A stretch of 64,000 nt of DNA from NCBI RefSeq assembly GCF_037893015.1, contig NC_133658.1, positions 638,224,244 to 638,288,243 on the forward strand, in the 5' to 3' direction. The notes below the pieces were generated by a model. The model saw only the letters and a list, made by a program, of their open reading frames with translations, had not been told where the DNA came from and did not search any database. Each line of letters begins with the position of its first letter. Within the stretch, counting starts at the first letter, position 1. Positions 44,046 to 57,385 of the stretch are shown here, piece after piece. Position numbers and translations under genes: made by a program. The DNA comes from Macrotis lagotis (lineage: Eukaryota; Chordata; Mammalia; Peramelemorphia; Peramelidae).

Positions 44046-45666
44046 CTTAGAAAGGACTTCATAAAGGACCTTGTACAACCACCTCAGAGTTCAGGAAGAA
44101 GAAGGGAAGAAAGAGAAAAAAAACTTGAGTTTCTTCAAGAATCTAAAAGCTAGGAGTTTCAGCGTCCTGAGTCCCTGGATTGAATGAGTGTCTAAGGTAC
44201 AGTCCATGTATCTGTCAAGAACTATTTAATAGAGGCTCCAGGCTTGATGAGGAAAGGTTTAAAAAGACTATGTGTTTCTGAGGTAGAATCATATATTCTA
44301 CATATTTCAAATTTTCTAAGTTGGCTTCAAAATATTTTTTATTTTTTCCAATTAAGGCAGTAAATTTCCCATCAAAAGATATATTATATCAGAGGGTAGG
44401 CAATAATTGTTGAAGGCTGTGAAAGGAGGGTGGTTAGGGTTGGTTTATGAATTAGATTGAATGATCTACTCTTCCAAATATGAGATTCCAGAATTATTCT
44501 TAAATAAAGTAGATTCTAATTATTGAGTAACATGAAAACAAAATTTACTTTGGGTAAGCAAATATTTTATTGTAATTCACAGGTGGTTGAAATTAGAGTT
44601 GAGATCTCCTGGAACAAAGTGCTAGAAAAAAATAATAGTTTTTTTTTTTAAAGAACTATCATAAATTATTTAAAATGTGGCCTTTCATCAAAGAAAAGAA
44701 TTTGAACTGCATTTCTGACAACTTTTAAATCTTCAAAATTTATTGTTTCTGTTATTTTATTATTTATTTTCATAGTTAGAGAATATATCCATCTTCTACC
44801 TGTGAATCAATTAAAAATTAATTGAAAATATTATGCTAACATTGTTAACCTCAAATGTCTCTTCTCATGGCCCAGATCTTTTCTTCTTTAATCATCATTT
44901 CTATTTTGGAACATTACCTAAAAGAACAAACTCTAGGTAAGTGCTAGAGAGGATGAAGGGATTTTAAAGGTTATTATAAAAGTATAAAATCTTATTTTGC
45001 TTCAGATTAATTGAGAGAGCTACAAAGGGACGTTATCATTATGAGCTAGCCCAAAGTCTTAAAGATTTAATCATTATTAACTCCATATGCCAAAAAGATA
45101 TATTATATTAGGAGAGCTTAGTATTAAAGTGGTATTGGGATGGAAAGTAGGATAAAGTATATAAAATTAAATGTTTGGACAACTTGGACAACTTCCTCAC
45201 TCCTTTATGCCCCGATAAAATGGATAATCCAGAACTCAATTATTCTTTGCTTTGGGTTGTGTTTTGAGATTCATTTTTGAATATTGATATTCTGAAGACT
45301 GTATGCATTTACTCCTTTGCATTCATTATGTTTTAGTGGTATTTATTTTATCTTTGTGAGGTGTATGGGGTTCTCAGAAAGACTAATACCTTGGTGTGAA
45401 CTTGCTGAGCAATTTATCTACCTTTGGTAACCACCTGATTCACTCAACTCTCCCGGTGGCTTCAAGAAGCTAAAAAATACACAGTAATCCATCTCAGCAG
45501 ATGGGTTAAACCAGGTTGAGGGTAAGAAACAGGCCTCAGACATGTCATTCAGTTAACAAGATGTTTACCCCAAGCATGTGAGGACTTTTTCTGGTAGATT
45601 AGATAGAACATAACAATTTATTCCAATGGTCATAAAAGTAGCCATAGCAGAAAATGTGGAACATGG
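44044..45666. other. Unassigned AT-rich sequence
   Basis: About 1.6 kb without a recognised repeat, coding signal or RNA gene. Confidence 0.4.
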
Positions 45667-45912
45667 GAAAGAATCAGCCTAAACAATATCCTCAGTCATT
45701 TCCTAAGCTGCCTTTTACTGATGCCTATCACTATATGTTCTCTCACTGCCTATCCCTCCCTTATAAGGGACTTGCAGCAACAAGCAGCTGAAACCCACTA
45801 TATTGAAGTAGAGAAAAACATATAGCTTAAAGAATGTAGCAGTAAATAAATGGAGGGTCCCAACAGAGACAATAGGATTCAGAGCAGAGAACAAAAGTAT
45901 AATACTCAGTTT
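45667..45912 (+). repeat. Unidentified dispersed repeat R, copy 2
   Basis: Partner of 33735-33960, about 12 kb away, same orientation. This copy has about 15 extra bases after 'cctaagctg'. Confidence 0.8.
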
Positions 45913-45913
45913 G

Positions 45914-46140
45914 GTCAATCATTGAAGATGGTCATGGTTATACGCTGCACTCCAGGTCACTGTCAGTCATTTTGATCTTTGTTCTGCCCCTGGATTTTGA
46001 TGACTCAAAAAAGGAAAACGAGGCTAAGGACTTTGTGTAAATCTGCCTCCCTTAAATCCAGGCAAATCATCACTCATAATGTCTTTGGTCCTCTTCAAAA
46101 TTGAAGGATAATAGCAATGACCACAAAAACATTTATCTGT
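45914..46140 (+). mobile_element. Marsupial SINE of a different family
   Basis: Ends 'atctgcctcccttaaatccaggcaaatcatcactcataatgtctttggtcctcttcaaaattgaaggata'-like, a tail I recognise from an abundant marsupial SINE distinct from WSINE1 and Mar-1. It abuts repeat R copy 2. Confidence 0.65.
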
Positions 46141-46708
46141 ATTCATTTCAAAAAGCATAAGCTTCTTGAGTTCAAGGGATCTGTATTTCTATTGTTGCAC
46201 CATGGATACCATAGTTTTCATTAGTGGGGAGTCATATGAGGAATTTTTTTCTAGGTATTCAATTTTGAAATAGAAGAAAGATTACAATACCACTACTTGA
46301 GATAATGGCAGGCTCAAGAAAAAGTTTTTTGGTTTTTGTTTTGTTTTTTATATGGGGATGACCTAGTTCCATTTATAGGTAGCAAGGCATATGTCAGTAG
46401 AAAGGAAGAGTCTGAAGAGAAATTGATTCAGAGGACAAATTGTTGGAAGAGAGAGAGGAGATATGATCAAGAGCATAAAATATTAGATAGACCTTGATCT
46501 GAAAAGCCACCTCTCTATCAAAGACTGAGTTAAGAAGAGAGAAAGAAGATAAAATGACAAGGAAAGGACCAAAAAAAAAAATGTATAGCCCTCCTTGAAT
46601 GGCCTCTATGATATGTAGTTCTTGATAGAGTGGGTGTGGTTAAACAGCAGAGGAGGAGCCTTGAAAAGAGGTCTGGAATAAAGATTATGAAACCTGTTAC
46701 AAAGTAAA
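46141..46708. other. Unassigned sequence
   Basis: No supportable feature. Confidence 0.4.
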
Positions 46709-46925
46709 AGTTCTTAACCTGAAGTCCATGAATTTGTGTTTTAAGATATTTTATAACTTTTGTAATAATAATAGAATTATAATCTATAATCATATTATAC
46801 AATAATATATAATGTGAAGTTGATATAAATTATCTATGTGAATTTTGTGAATTAATAAACATTTTAGGAAGGAGTCTATAGGCTTCAAAAAAATCCCAAA
46901 ACATGAAGGTCAAAAACCCTGACAG
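46709..46925 (+). mobile_element. Short DNA-transposon-like element, second copy
   Basis: Starts 'gttcttaacctgaag' and ends near 'ataggcttca...aggtcaaaaacc', roughly inverted-terminal. Similar in order to the element split at 13441/15188, but heavily decayed internally. Confidence 0.5.
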
Positions 46926-47011
46926 AAAGTCAATTAGGAAACACTAAATGGCAAAATTAGATAACATATTGTTTCCTGTAAGTTCAGATGTATGGTTTTC
47001 TCATCTAATTT

Positions 47012-47161
47012 CTTTTTTATTTATTTAAGGGGCAATGGGGTTAAGTGACTTGCCCAAGGTCACACAGGTAGGCAATTATTATATGTCTGAGGTTAGATTT
47101 GAACTCGGGTCCTCCTGACTCCATGGTCTGTGCTTTATCCACTGAGAAACCTAGCTGCCCC
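47012..47161 (-). mobile_element. WSINE1-type CORE-SINE, reversed
   Basis: Full-length. Target-site duplication 'ttctcatctaattt' (46998-47011) versus 'ttttcatctaattt' (47162-47175), one mismatch. Confidence 0.95.
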
Positions 47162-47279
47162 TTTTCATCTAATTTGAGTAGTACAAGAGTAGAAATGGAA
47201 AAGACAGATAATGAAAGCAAGAGATAATTGAGCATAGGTAATTGTATATCAGTAGTTCACTTAATACCTTCAGAATCAC

Positions 47280-47930
47280 TGGAATTTCCACACACACAAT
47301 TTCTTTCCAACCTTTTTCCTCCTCTTTACATTTATTGCTACAACGCAAGTGTGTGTTCTCAATTCCTGTTCAGGATATTTGCAATAGTCTCCTCACAAGT
47401 CTTTCTTTATTGATTCCACACCCTGTTGCTCTCCTAGCCTTCAAGCACACTCATATCCTTCCTGCTGCCAAAATTCATAGATCTGGACATGCCATACCCC
47501 TCCTTTAAAACTTTTGGAAGCTCGCTGCTACTTTATGAATAAAATTTGAATTTCCTTGCCTGGAATTGAAGACCTTCTAAAACCTGCTACCATCTGTTTG
47601 ATCTTGTTCCTTTCCATGATAAACTGGACTCCTTTCTTCCAATTTTCTTAACTTTATTGGTTGAATTGCAATTCATTCTTTAAAATCCAAATCAAATACC
47701 AATTTTCCTCTAAAGTCTGTCAAAATCATTTCAATTGATAAAATCCCCTCTATTATGCCACATATAGGATTTTCTTTTATACCACTTAAATCTATTTATA
47801 ATATTTTTAATCCCCTTATGTGCAAGTATAACCTTATATGTAAGTAACTCCACAAAGACAAACGATTAACTATTGCATCTTCCCTAGCAACTTTTACCTT
47901 TGGCACTTTACAATGTAGGTATTAAATGTT
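47280..47930 (+). mobile_element. L2 LINE 3' portion
   Basis: Order 'gcaatagtctcctcacaagtctttc', '...catagatctggacatgccatacccctcctttaaaac', 'gaagaccttctaaaacctgctacc', matching the end of L2 ORF2 and the 3' UTR. Frame lost. Confidence 0.8.
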
Positions 47931-50900
47931 TAGCAATATAATAATAAAGCAGTATCTTCCACTCATGAAGGCAAAAGTTTAGTTCCAGAGCAAAATATTG
48001 AACATTGCTCTTGGTCCCTTCTTTGGCCTTGAGGAAATTACTCAGACCTTCCTTCTCAGGAAAAAACATCACTGTTTTTAAGAAACACATTTGTTCTTCA
48101 AAAGTCAATATTGGAAGAAATAATCACAGTCTAATAGCCTCCCTGGAGTTGTGCAAATTCTCATTTTCTATGGTTTCATTTCTAATGGCTTTCTTGACAC
48201 TCTGGGATAACAATTAAGAGTTATTATGGTCTATAAACTTTTGGGGATTTCACTAAAACCTTGTGAAGCCATGGATCCTGACTCAGGAAGTATTATGATC
48301 ATGATCCTTTTTTGACCTTTAAGGAAACATATATATTCATAGATAAAATTGAATCACAAATGAGGTTATCTGCCACTGTTGTATTTCTGGTACCTTAAAG
48401 AGGAATGTTAGCTCATTTTAAATGGTAGAGAGTATATCAGTTTGGGAATTATTTCAATGTTAGCTGCTTTTTTGAGCTTTACATCTTTGGATTTAAATAT
48501 TTTTGCTGATTATAAGTGACTTCTTTCAGTACTTAAGTGGATTTATTCTGGACAAGGTTAACTATTACATTAGTTATCTCTAACCAGGACCATTTATTTA
48601 AGTATATGACTAAATTATATTTCTAACTAGCAGAGTTTTGGTCACATAGTTTTTGACAAATATTTTATCTATTTGAATAGTTAAGCTGAAGACCTATAAC
48701 GTTGTCCCTCTACTTCCTCAATCTCTTCTCAAAATCATCCTAGGTACTTTTTGAAGTTTCAGATAAGATACATTTGCTTTCAGATGAGCAGAGGGAATAC
48801 TTGGGATATATTCATTCATACATCCCAAAAGATGCAGTATCAAAAGCCTGATACCTATACATGCATGCCCCCCACACACACACCATTTAGACTAAGAACG
48901 ATTGACAATTGACTTCTGATGAAGATTTGTCCTTCAGTCACACAGTCTGCCAATGCACTTACCCCACATTCCACATTAATAGGGCTACTGAAACTATATA
49001 CCATTTTATACATGCTTTTATGCTGAGCTCTGCTCTTTACACATATAAACTTTATGTCATATGTTTAAAAGAAATGAGAGATTCCCATTTCTTCCCAAGG
49101 GAATAACTGTATTTGAATTACATTAGCATCATGCTAAAGGAATTATAAAAATGAACAAAAAGCAAGTCACATTCTTCTTATGTGGTTTAGTTGAGTCAGG
49201 GAGAAATCTACCTTTATTCTTTTATAGTCTAAAGAAACTTGCATGTTAAACTAGTGAGAACTGCAATATCCTCATTTTCATTTACATTGATGATCCAAGA
49301 ATATAGAATGTCATACTTAACACACATATAGAAGAACTGTTGTCTTTGAGGGTCATTGAAAATTACTGAATTATTCAATATGTCCTTACACTCTTGACTT
49401 CTGCTCCTTTCCTTTTAAATTGCGATTTTATTAACTGAAATATGTAACTTATATGTATGCACAATGTCTCTCTTTAAAGAATGTACTCCTTGAGGACAGG
49501 AACTATTTCATTTTTGTCTCTGTGTTCCCAGAATCCAGCATATAATACGTATTCAATAAATACTGAACAAATGAGTGAATTTATGAAATGATAGACAATA
49601 TTCTGTAAGAGTTTCCTCAGACTCTGGTTTCATGTGTATCCCCAGGACCCTACTAGGTGGGATTCATGTCCTTTAGTCCGGTTGAATCATCAGAAAAGAA
49701 ATTCAGTAACAAAGTGGAATGTTAAGAGATTATTCCAAAATTAGATTAAATGATTTTTAACTCTGATCTTTGTTCTTGATTTTTATTACCTGTGAAAAAT
49801 CTATTATTCTTTTTATCCTTCAGTTCAGATAGAACAGAAGACTAAGGAAGTTCCTTGAGTTATAAGTAGAGCTACACAGTTAACATTGCGAATTAGAAGA
49901 GCCACTCCAGTCCCTGCTTTCTGGGATTTTCTATAGTATGCCTAGGTATTCACTTGAACACTTACTCCCCTTATTCTGGGGATGGCTCAGTATTTACTGT
50001 GCAATACTGTCTCTTATTCATCTAATTTATCAGGCCAAAGTATATCCTATTTACTTGGAGAAAAATAAATATAACATTTTACCAGATAGCTTCTTTGCAT
50101 ATGTTCTAATAGAACTCAAAAATATTTACACATAAAATGTGTTTATGGAAAGGAGACCAGGGCATATAATAGTTTTCCTTAGTCCCTCTGAAGTTTTGGA
50201 TTCATGATCTGGCTACAAAGATACATCCAGCCCCAAAATATCTTTGAAATATGATAACAATCCTAAAGAATGGGGATAGAAGAAGCAAAAGAAAAACAAA
50301 AGGGTTTTCAATATCCTGCAGTTTCCCAGGTAGTGTTTTTCTAGTGATGTCGGTTCTTATTCTTTTCATGCTTATTTTTCTCTGACTCCCGCCTGAGAGG
50401 TTAGGAAAGAGAGTTAAGTAAAAATCTCAAAGGATATTATTTTTATTTCACAATATATTTTGAGATTTTTCTAACTAGCTTATGGACCACCTGGTTGGAA
50501 GTACTATATCCCTTTAAACTAGGAAATCTGTGGAAACCTGAATAACTTTAGCTCTGCTTCACAAGGTCATTGTTAACAGTACTTCTAAATACTTACAAAG
50601 GAATTAATTCTAGCTTAGGTTTTTATTCCATGGTTAGAATGCAAAATAAGACATCAACCATTTCACTTTCTGGTTCCACTTTAGGCATCAGACTGCCCAA
50701 GCTATTAATGGAAGATCCATCTTATCATCAGAGCAAGCACATCCCTCTGTATACTACAATAAGAATTTCCTCTATTCACAAAGGTGTTACATAGTTCTAT
50801 TTCTTTAGTGGCACACCTGAATGATCTGGGTATTTTTCACAATTGTGATATTTGTTTGATATTTTGAAACTGAGAAGTAGAATGCTGCTAATTTAGAGTT

Positions 50901-52050
50901 ATCCGAACCATTCAAAGACCTTGACTAGCTTTCCCTGATGTGATGGGGGAAATTTCAATCTAGCTAGAATTGAATATTTGTCAATAACAAGGCATAATTA
51001 TTTACAATATTGTAGAGTAAATGATATTCCTGGGTTTTTTTGGACCTTGTTATTCTTTGCTCTTTCTTTGATGAATTGGTTGGGGTTTGGGAGAAGTGAT
51101 TTCATGGAGAGAGTGATAAAAAGAGACAGAGGGAACAATAATTATTTTAGCATGCATTTAGAAGCAAAATACATGCTCATATTTGAGTTAGAATATCATT
51201 ACAGGGAAAACATGAAAATAATTTTTAAAATATAAGAATCTTACTTTTTGTGAAACAAGAGATTCATTAGTTCATTTTAAAGCCTTTGATATCTTTCCTG
51301 AAGCATACTGTTCAAGAGCAAAGGATTCTTAAGGAAATATTATGATATTATTTTTTAAACCTAGGAAAAGGATTTTCTCCATTTGATGATAATATTTTTA
51401 AAGAAGATCAAAGGATAGGCCTGGAAGCCTTATGGCATACCTTTAGAATACTTCTCTCTTAGAAATGGTCATCATTTTCATTCAAATAAAATATTGGAAT
51501 ACTGCCTTTTTCATTTAAACATTTTCTAGGTGGAATGCATGCTGACATAGTTAAAATGAGAAAGAGTTGTAATAATGGCAGTGCTTCCTTTATCATTCTC
51601 AAATAAAAGAGTTTGTCAGAAGTCAGTTGAAGTGGTTAAAGTTTTATTTTTTTCCCAGAAGCAGAATCTCCAGAACTAATGGAATATTCACACATTTTAT
51701 TCAACCATTCATTTAACAAGTTTTTTAAGGACTTAAAATATATGATCTCTTATACCCATTGCAAATGGAAATGTGACATTGTGCTTATAATTGCTTGGGG
51801 GATAGAATGCATGCACACACATAGCTATATAACAGCAGATAGAATGGAAAAGTGCACTAACAAAACTTACATGATTGTTCTGAGGGAGAAGTCACTTCCT
51901 TTATGTAATAACATTTTATCTATGTGGGTAGTAATTGTACAAGCAGTGCTTATGAAATGGATATTCCAAGGAGAAGAAATGGCTTGAGCCAAATCACAGA
52001 GCTGAAAAAAAGCATGCACACATAGAAGTTGGTTGCTTAATGAAATGCTG
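47931..52050. other. Repeat-poor interval with an isolated L2 tail
   Basis: About 4 kb with few recognised repeats; an L2 tail lies at about 49480-49580 ('cctgagg..aggaactatttca', 'attcaataaatactgaac'). Several 60-100 codon chance frames occur on both strands without similarity, codon-level conservation or splice context. Being relatively free of young insertions, it is a candidate for conserved non-coding DNA, not shown here. Confidence 0.4.
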
Positions 52051-52054
52051 CACT

Positions 52055-52210
52055 TTTGAAAGGCAATATTGAACTTCAAGTCAAGAATACCAGGGTTTGT
52101 TTGAATCACTTCGTAGCCATAATAAAAATGGAACCCTTGACAATTCATTTAACCTCTGAATAGCTCAGTTTCCTCTATAAAAGGAGGGAAATGAACTGTC
52201 TGGACTTTTA
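52055..52210 (+). mobile_element. MIR element
   Basis: 'attgaacttcaagtcaagaataccagg', '...caattcatttaacctctgaatagctcagtttcctc' in MIR order. Confidence 0.7.
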
Positions 52211-54335
52211 GGAACATCTAACTCTAAATCTATGATCATTTGATTACCTAGGGCTTCACTAGACCTAAGATTTTTATTTATCTCAGACTTTATTGGTCTG
52301 CTATATAAAAGGATAATTTTTAGATTAAAAATTAAAAGAGCCTCACCAATTTCATTGGATGCCAAGAAATGATGTAGATACTGGAAAGCAATTTAAGAAA
52401 AATTGGTCTAAGGGTAAACAAGCAGCAATGGCATTTAGAATGCAAAGTTGCCAAATTTTTGCAGCCCCTTTGCCAAATGGTGTAGTCAACCAAAAACTGG
52501 CAAAATGCCTTTGAGGAACATTTCTAAACTCCCCTGGGATCCAGCAAGGCATTAGTAGAGTCTAGATTGGACTTCTGTCAAAAGCCAAAGAAACATTTTA
52601 CCAGAAATTGGGAAACAAAGGTCCTATTAGTTCCAAACCCCAAGATTTCTTGCCAGTCTCTCCACCATAGACATCTCATACAAAATTTTTAAGAAATGGA
52701 ACAATAAAGTGTTCTAATTTTCTTTCTTTTTTTTCCAAAGGAAATTGTTTTTAGACAATTTACTACCAGCCATGAAATAAAACCAATATGAGAGGAGTGG
52801 ACTGAGTGGAGAATTGAGTTTCCAAATTCAGTCTTGATTATAACCCTGAAATCTATTCTTGCTGGGTCCCATGTGAATGAGGATGGTTTGAGCCTTTGTG
52901 TGACTGAAGTCTAAATTAGTTTATGGATGATGTTCCTTTGCAATGTGTTCAATCTTCTGCTCCATTTTATCTTAATGAATACTTAACCCCTCAGAAGAGG
53001 TTATTGCCTGAGAGATAAAAGCCAGAGGATTAAAGCTTCTACAAAGCAAAGAGAACAAAAAGAAAATGTCCTTGCTCCTGTCACCATACATTTTTAGAAC
53101 TAAACAACTGATTTTTCTGCTGAAAAAAATCTGTAAGTTTTAATTATATTAGATAAAATAACCAATTGTTATTGAATTCAATTACAACTCATTTGTGATT
53201 AAGATTCAGTATTTAATACTAATGAAGTATGTATTATTAATGAAGTATGTATTATTGTTTTCCTGTAGTTGTTTATACATGATTCATTGTGAATGGCATA
53301 TCATATTGAACCCCCAAAATATAAATGTGCCTTGTAACTGTCCTTTGTAATTATTGGGTTGGGCTAACAATAGAAATGTAAAATGATAACTCAGTAAGAG
53401 TATTTTCAATTAAAATATTAATAAATAAAAGGGCATAGTGTTTTATTTTTCCCCAGGAAAAAATAATGACATAATTGACATTAATGACATAACTGAGTTG
53501 GAAGAAAACACACAGAAGATCAAAATCTTAACTATACCAGAACCTCCCTCAGTGATGTATAAGGGCAGAAAACATGAATAGCTGCAAAAGAAGTCTGAAA
53601 TCTTGGGAGAGAGGTTAAAAGAAGTAATTCTAATAATAAACTCCATATTTTAGTACTAATCTCACAACCTGTATCTCAACCCCAGGAATCAGTTTTCTGA
53701 TTCATCTTAGACCCTGAGGTTTTGGTGGGCTAAGGTATCAGCTGAGCCTGGTCTTTTGGGCTACGCATGATTAGCTCTTAATTTGGAATCAGACCTCTTT
53801 AACCCTAGGAAAAAATGTCTTTCTCCCACATCAGCTGTTTTGCCTAATCACAGGCACATGCCAATCAGGTATGACACTTAGAAAGTTACTTGTTATCCAA
53901 AATTCTTTCACAGACACTGAGAATGAAGAATATGATTTTTTTCAAGACTTATGAACCATTCCATTTCCAAATCTATGGACTTTCTAATATCTAACCCTTA
54001 ACAAGGGAAAGAACAAGCCTTGATATCCAAAATTTAAGTCAGTAGTCTTTTCAGGACTGTTTTTCAAGTCCACCTATGTTCTAAAGCTTCCACCTCCATC
54101 CTATTTCTCTCACCTGAGTTAGTTCATCTGCTGGAAAGGAGTAGTTGGTTCATAGCTACAAGAGGTCAAATATGTAGTTTAGCTAGTGGGAAAAGGAAAA
54201 TCATCTAAATAATGTAAAATGAATTTATCAACCCCATATTCCAGCTTTCAGCTACCTTTTATATGTTTTTATACCTTACTCCATTAGGAGTTCTTCGGTA
54301 ATAAGGACTGTCTTTTGTTTTTGCTTGTACTTTTG
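52211..54335. other. Repeat-poor interval
   Basis: No young insertions. 53120-53420 is homeodomain-motif-rich (many TAAT/ATTA words) with a 19-bp tandem pair ('taatgaagtatgtattatt', about 53220-53257). No gene recognised. Confidence 0.4.
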
Positions 54336-54540
54336 GTGCAGAGGAGTCATAAAGACCTGAATTCCACTTTAACCTCAAGACTTTTACTAGCTATGTGAAC
54401 ATGGACAAATTATGTACCTTATCTGTGTCTCTGAACAACAGAGCTAATGATTATGACTATTTCCTAAAGTTATTCGGAGGATCAAATGATTTGACATGCA
54501 CAAATCACTATATAAAGCTTAAAAATTTCTAAATACTATT
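54336..54540 (+). mobile_element. MIR element
   Basis: 'ctagctatgtgaacatggacaaattatg', 'ctgtgtctctgaac', 'ggaggatcaaatgatttgacatgc' in order. Confidence 0.75.
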
Positions 54541-54584
54541 TAAAAAAAGAAGACTTTTTGTTATTTGTTGTCTCCAAGGCCTGA

Positions 54585-55010
54585 CTTCTTATTCAGTGCT
54601 TTCAGTTCTGTCTGACTCTTTATAACCCTATTTAGGGTTGTCCTGGAAAAGAAACTTAAATGGTTTGCCATTTTTTCCTCCGATTTATTTTAAGTGCTTA
54701 AAGGTTAAGTAACTTGATCAGGCTCACAGATAGTAAAGCCAAATTTGAAGTCAGGAAGATGAGTCTTCTTAATGCCAAGCTTTGCACTCTATTCCGCTGT
54801 GCTACCTAGTTGCTGCCCCACCCCCCAAAAAAAACCTAAAAACAATAAGTTGTTCTTTTTCAGTTATATCCAACTTTTTTTTACCTCATTTGGGGTTTTC
54901 TTGGCAATGATACTGGAGTAGTTTGTCAATTTTTTCTCCAGCTCATTTTACAAATGAAGAAACTGAGTCAATCAGGATTTAGAGATTTATCTGCACCTAT
55001 CTGCCAGCCT
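54585..55010 (-). mobile_element. Two reversed Mar-1-type CORE-SINEs in tandem
   Basis: First copy 54585-54825, nearly complete and ending at 'ctattccgctgtgctacctagttgctgccc'. Second copy 54850-55010 begins 'gttgttctttttcagttatatccaac' and is truncated. They are separated by a short A-rich spacer. Confidence 0.85.
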
Positions 55011-55639
55011 CTTAAATAGCATTTAATAAATGCTCTTTAACTTGAGTTGACTTGATTTCACTAAAAAGCACAATGACAGCTCTGTGCACATTTACTTGAG
55101 TTCATTCCCCTCTTGTATGTAAGTCTGGAGAGCTAAGTGGGGAGAATTTGCTTTTGGCCCCACCAAATTATTCACTTATTCCAAGGTCAATAAACTTTCA
55201 TATCCAAAATTCATCCCAAAGGAATTACTTCATTCCACCCCAATATTAACTGCTTGTCCCTAATGACCACACCTCATATGAAAAATTGTCTTTTCTATGT
55301 TTTATTCTCAAACACCTCTGACTATGAGACCAGAGGCCTCCCTCTTGGGAACTAGCTTCCTAAAACATAATGTTATTCTAAAAACATTGTAATAAGTTAT
55401 TTTTAACCAAAGTCTTTGAAAACAAAACTCCAACATTTTGTTCACTTATTTAGTTGAATAAAATATGAATTTTTAATCAAGATCTATTAGTTTCAAATCT
55501 ATATTTATATAGATTTTATTATTTACAAATTCTAAAAATAGATTTTACATGTATAAAGAAAGTGAATTACAAGTAAATTGTGCTCTAAAACCATAAAGAA
55601 TCAATTGATTCTTTGTAATTTCTAATTTGTTTTGCTTTA
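55011..55639. other. Unassigned sequence
   Basis: No supportable feature. Confidence 0.4.
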
Positions 55640-55785
55640 GTTCTATTTATTTAAGGCAATGGGATTAAGTGACTTGCCCAAGGTCACACACCTAGGCAAT
55701 TATTAAGTGTCTTAGGTCAAATATGAACCCAGATCCACCTGACTCCAGAGCCAGTGCTCTATCCACTGTGCCACCTAGCTGACCC
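55640..55785 (-). mobile_element. WSINE1-type CORE-SINE, reversed
   Basis: 'atttaaggcaatgggattaagtgacttgcccaaggtcacac' through 'ctctatccactgtgccacctagctgaccc'. Full length. Confidence 0.95.
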
Positions 55786-55864
55786 TAAAGCATTTCTCAT
55801 AGATACCAAGCTATTTACAGGGCTTAGCGCAGTATCTGACTTAAGTACTTAATATATTTTTCAT

Positions 55865-56130
55865 ATAAACAATAATAATAACTATCATTTATGTCATGCT
55901 TTAAGTTCTGTAAAATGTTACAAATATTATCTAGTTTGATCTTTACAACAACCCTTTAAGAAAAGTACTATTAATTATCCTCATTTCTCAGAAGAGGAAA
56001 CTGACATTGAGAGAGGATATGGAATTTGTCGAGGATTTTTATCCTGGATTGCCTAATTTCTATGTCTGAGATAGTATTTGAATTCAAGTCTTCTAGCCTA
56101 TGTGTCCTCTGCTTCACTGCTTTGCCAACT
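55865..56130 (-). mobile_element. MIR element, reversed
   Basis: 'tttgatctttacaacaaccctttaag', 'cctcatttctcagaagaggaaactgacattgagag' and '...tagtatttgaattcaagtcttctagcc' in order. Confidence 0.85.
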
Positions 56131-56136
56131 AGAAAT

Positions 56137-56210
56137 CTGTCTGTCTGTCTATCTGTCTGTCTATCTATCTATCTATCTACCTACCTATCTATCTATCTTT
56201 ATATCTTTAT
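56137..56210 (+). repeat. (TCTG/TCTA)n microsatellite
   Basis: Tetranucleotide tract of about 17 units immediately after the MIR. Confidence 0.95.
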
Positions 56211-57224
56211 ATCTATTCATCCATACAGGTACTTACATTTATAGTAAAGTTCACAAAGATCAGATTGAGGCAAAATGTAGTTGAATTCTCAAACTAATTA
56301 TATAAATTTGAGTTTAGTTTCCTGGGAATATTTGACTACGATAGAACAAGAGAAAAAAGGAAAAGCAGGACAAAAGTTTCCATACCATTCTTGATCAAGG
56401 AGATGACCTTAAACAAAATTTTGAAAAAAAGACTTTATTGGTACCCTTCCACCTCACTTTCTTTTCTTCTCTTCCAAGTACAATCTACAATCTGTTACCC
56501 ATCCACTCCAACACTCAAATGTGGAATTGTTGTCCTAAGATCCACACTGATATAATCTATTCTGGTTTGCTTTTTTCCTCCAAATTGTTTCAGGTTCCCA
56601 AATTACCTACCTTCCCTACCCAAATCAAAACCTGCATTCTCTGAGTGCAGCTGTCTCAGCTAGATTTTAGGAGGAAAACAATCCTATTGAGGAATTCACA
56701 TAAATATGTTCATGGAAAATAGCTCCTTAATTCTTCCAGCTTTCATACACTAAGGAAGTTAGATACTGTTGAAGGAAGGTCACCACAGCTGGGGCCCAAT
56801 CAGGCTCCAACGGTCTATAGACAGAGTGCAATACCACCTAGAGTAAGTAGTATCTCTTGCTCTTCAGCTGGTAGGAGAATGGCTAAATATCAAGACAAAA
56901 ATAGAGGGCATATTTCAAGCCAAGTTAGTGAAGCAATTTATTTCTCAGGAACCAAAAAGATCAAATCAAGGGAAAGTGAAGAACTGAAGTTCACAAAGTT
57001 GAGAAAGATTCACAATGAAAAGTTCAGAAAGCAGGATTAGGGTCAACCACAGCAAAGGATTAAAATGCTTTTCATGGAGAAGGGTCAGATTAAAATGAGA
57101 TGCTTAATCTTCTGAAAGCATCATTTGATTGTATGGGGCAAATCCCTCAGTCCTGTTCCTTTTGCTATGTGTATATATAATCAGTCTGACTGTCCTGAAT
57201 ACCTAGCCAGGATATGATATCAAA
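56211..57224. other. Unassigned sequence
   Basis: About 1 kb without a recognised repeat or gene. Confidence 0.4.
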
Positions 57225-57241
57225 TATATCTCCATTTTTTT

Positions 57242-57366
57242 GAAAGGCAATGGAGGTTATGTGACTTGCCCAAGGTCACACAGTTAGGTGTCTGAGGTCA
57301 CATTTGAACTCAGGTCCTCCTGACTCCAGGGCTGGTGCTCTATCCACTGTAGCACCTAGCTGCGCC
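57242..57366 (-). mobile_element. WSINE1-type SINE at the 3' tail of the FTL retrocopy
   Basis: Reversed SINE ('gaaaggcaatggaggttatgtgacttgcccaaggtcacac' to 'gtagcacctagctgcgcc'). Target-site duplication 'tatatctccattttttt' (57225-57241) versus 'tatgtctgcattttttt' (57367-57383). The SINE separates the retrocopy's poly(A)/T run from the rest of its own flank. Confidence 0.85.
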
Positions 57367-57385
57367 TATGTCTGCATTTTTTTTT

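Noticed and set aside
56137-56210. CRISPR-like spaced repeats
   Set aside because: The tetranucleotide tract has no spacers; it is a microsatellite.
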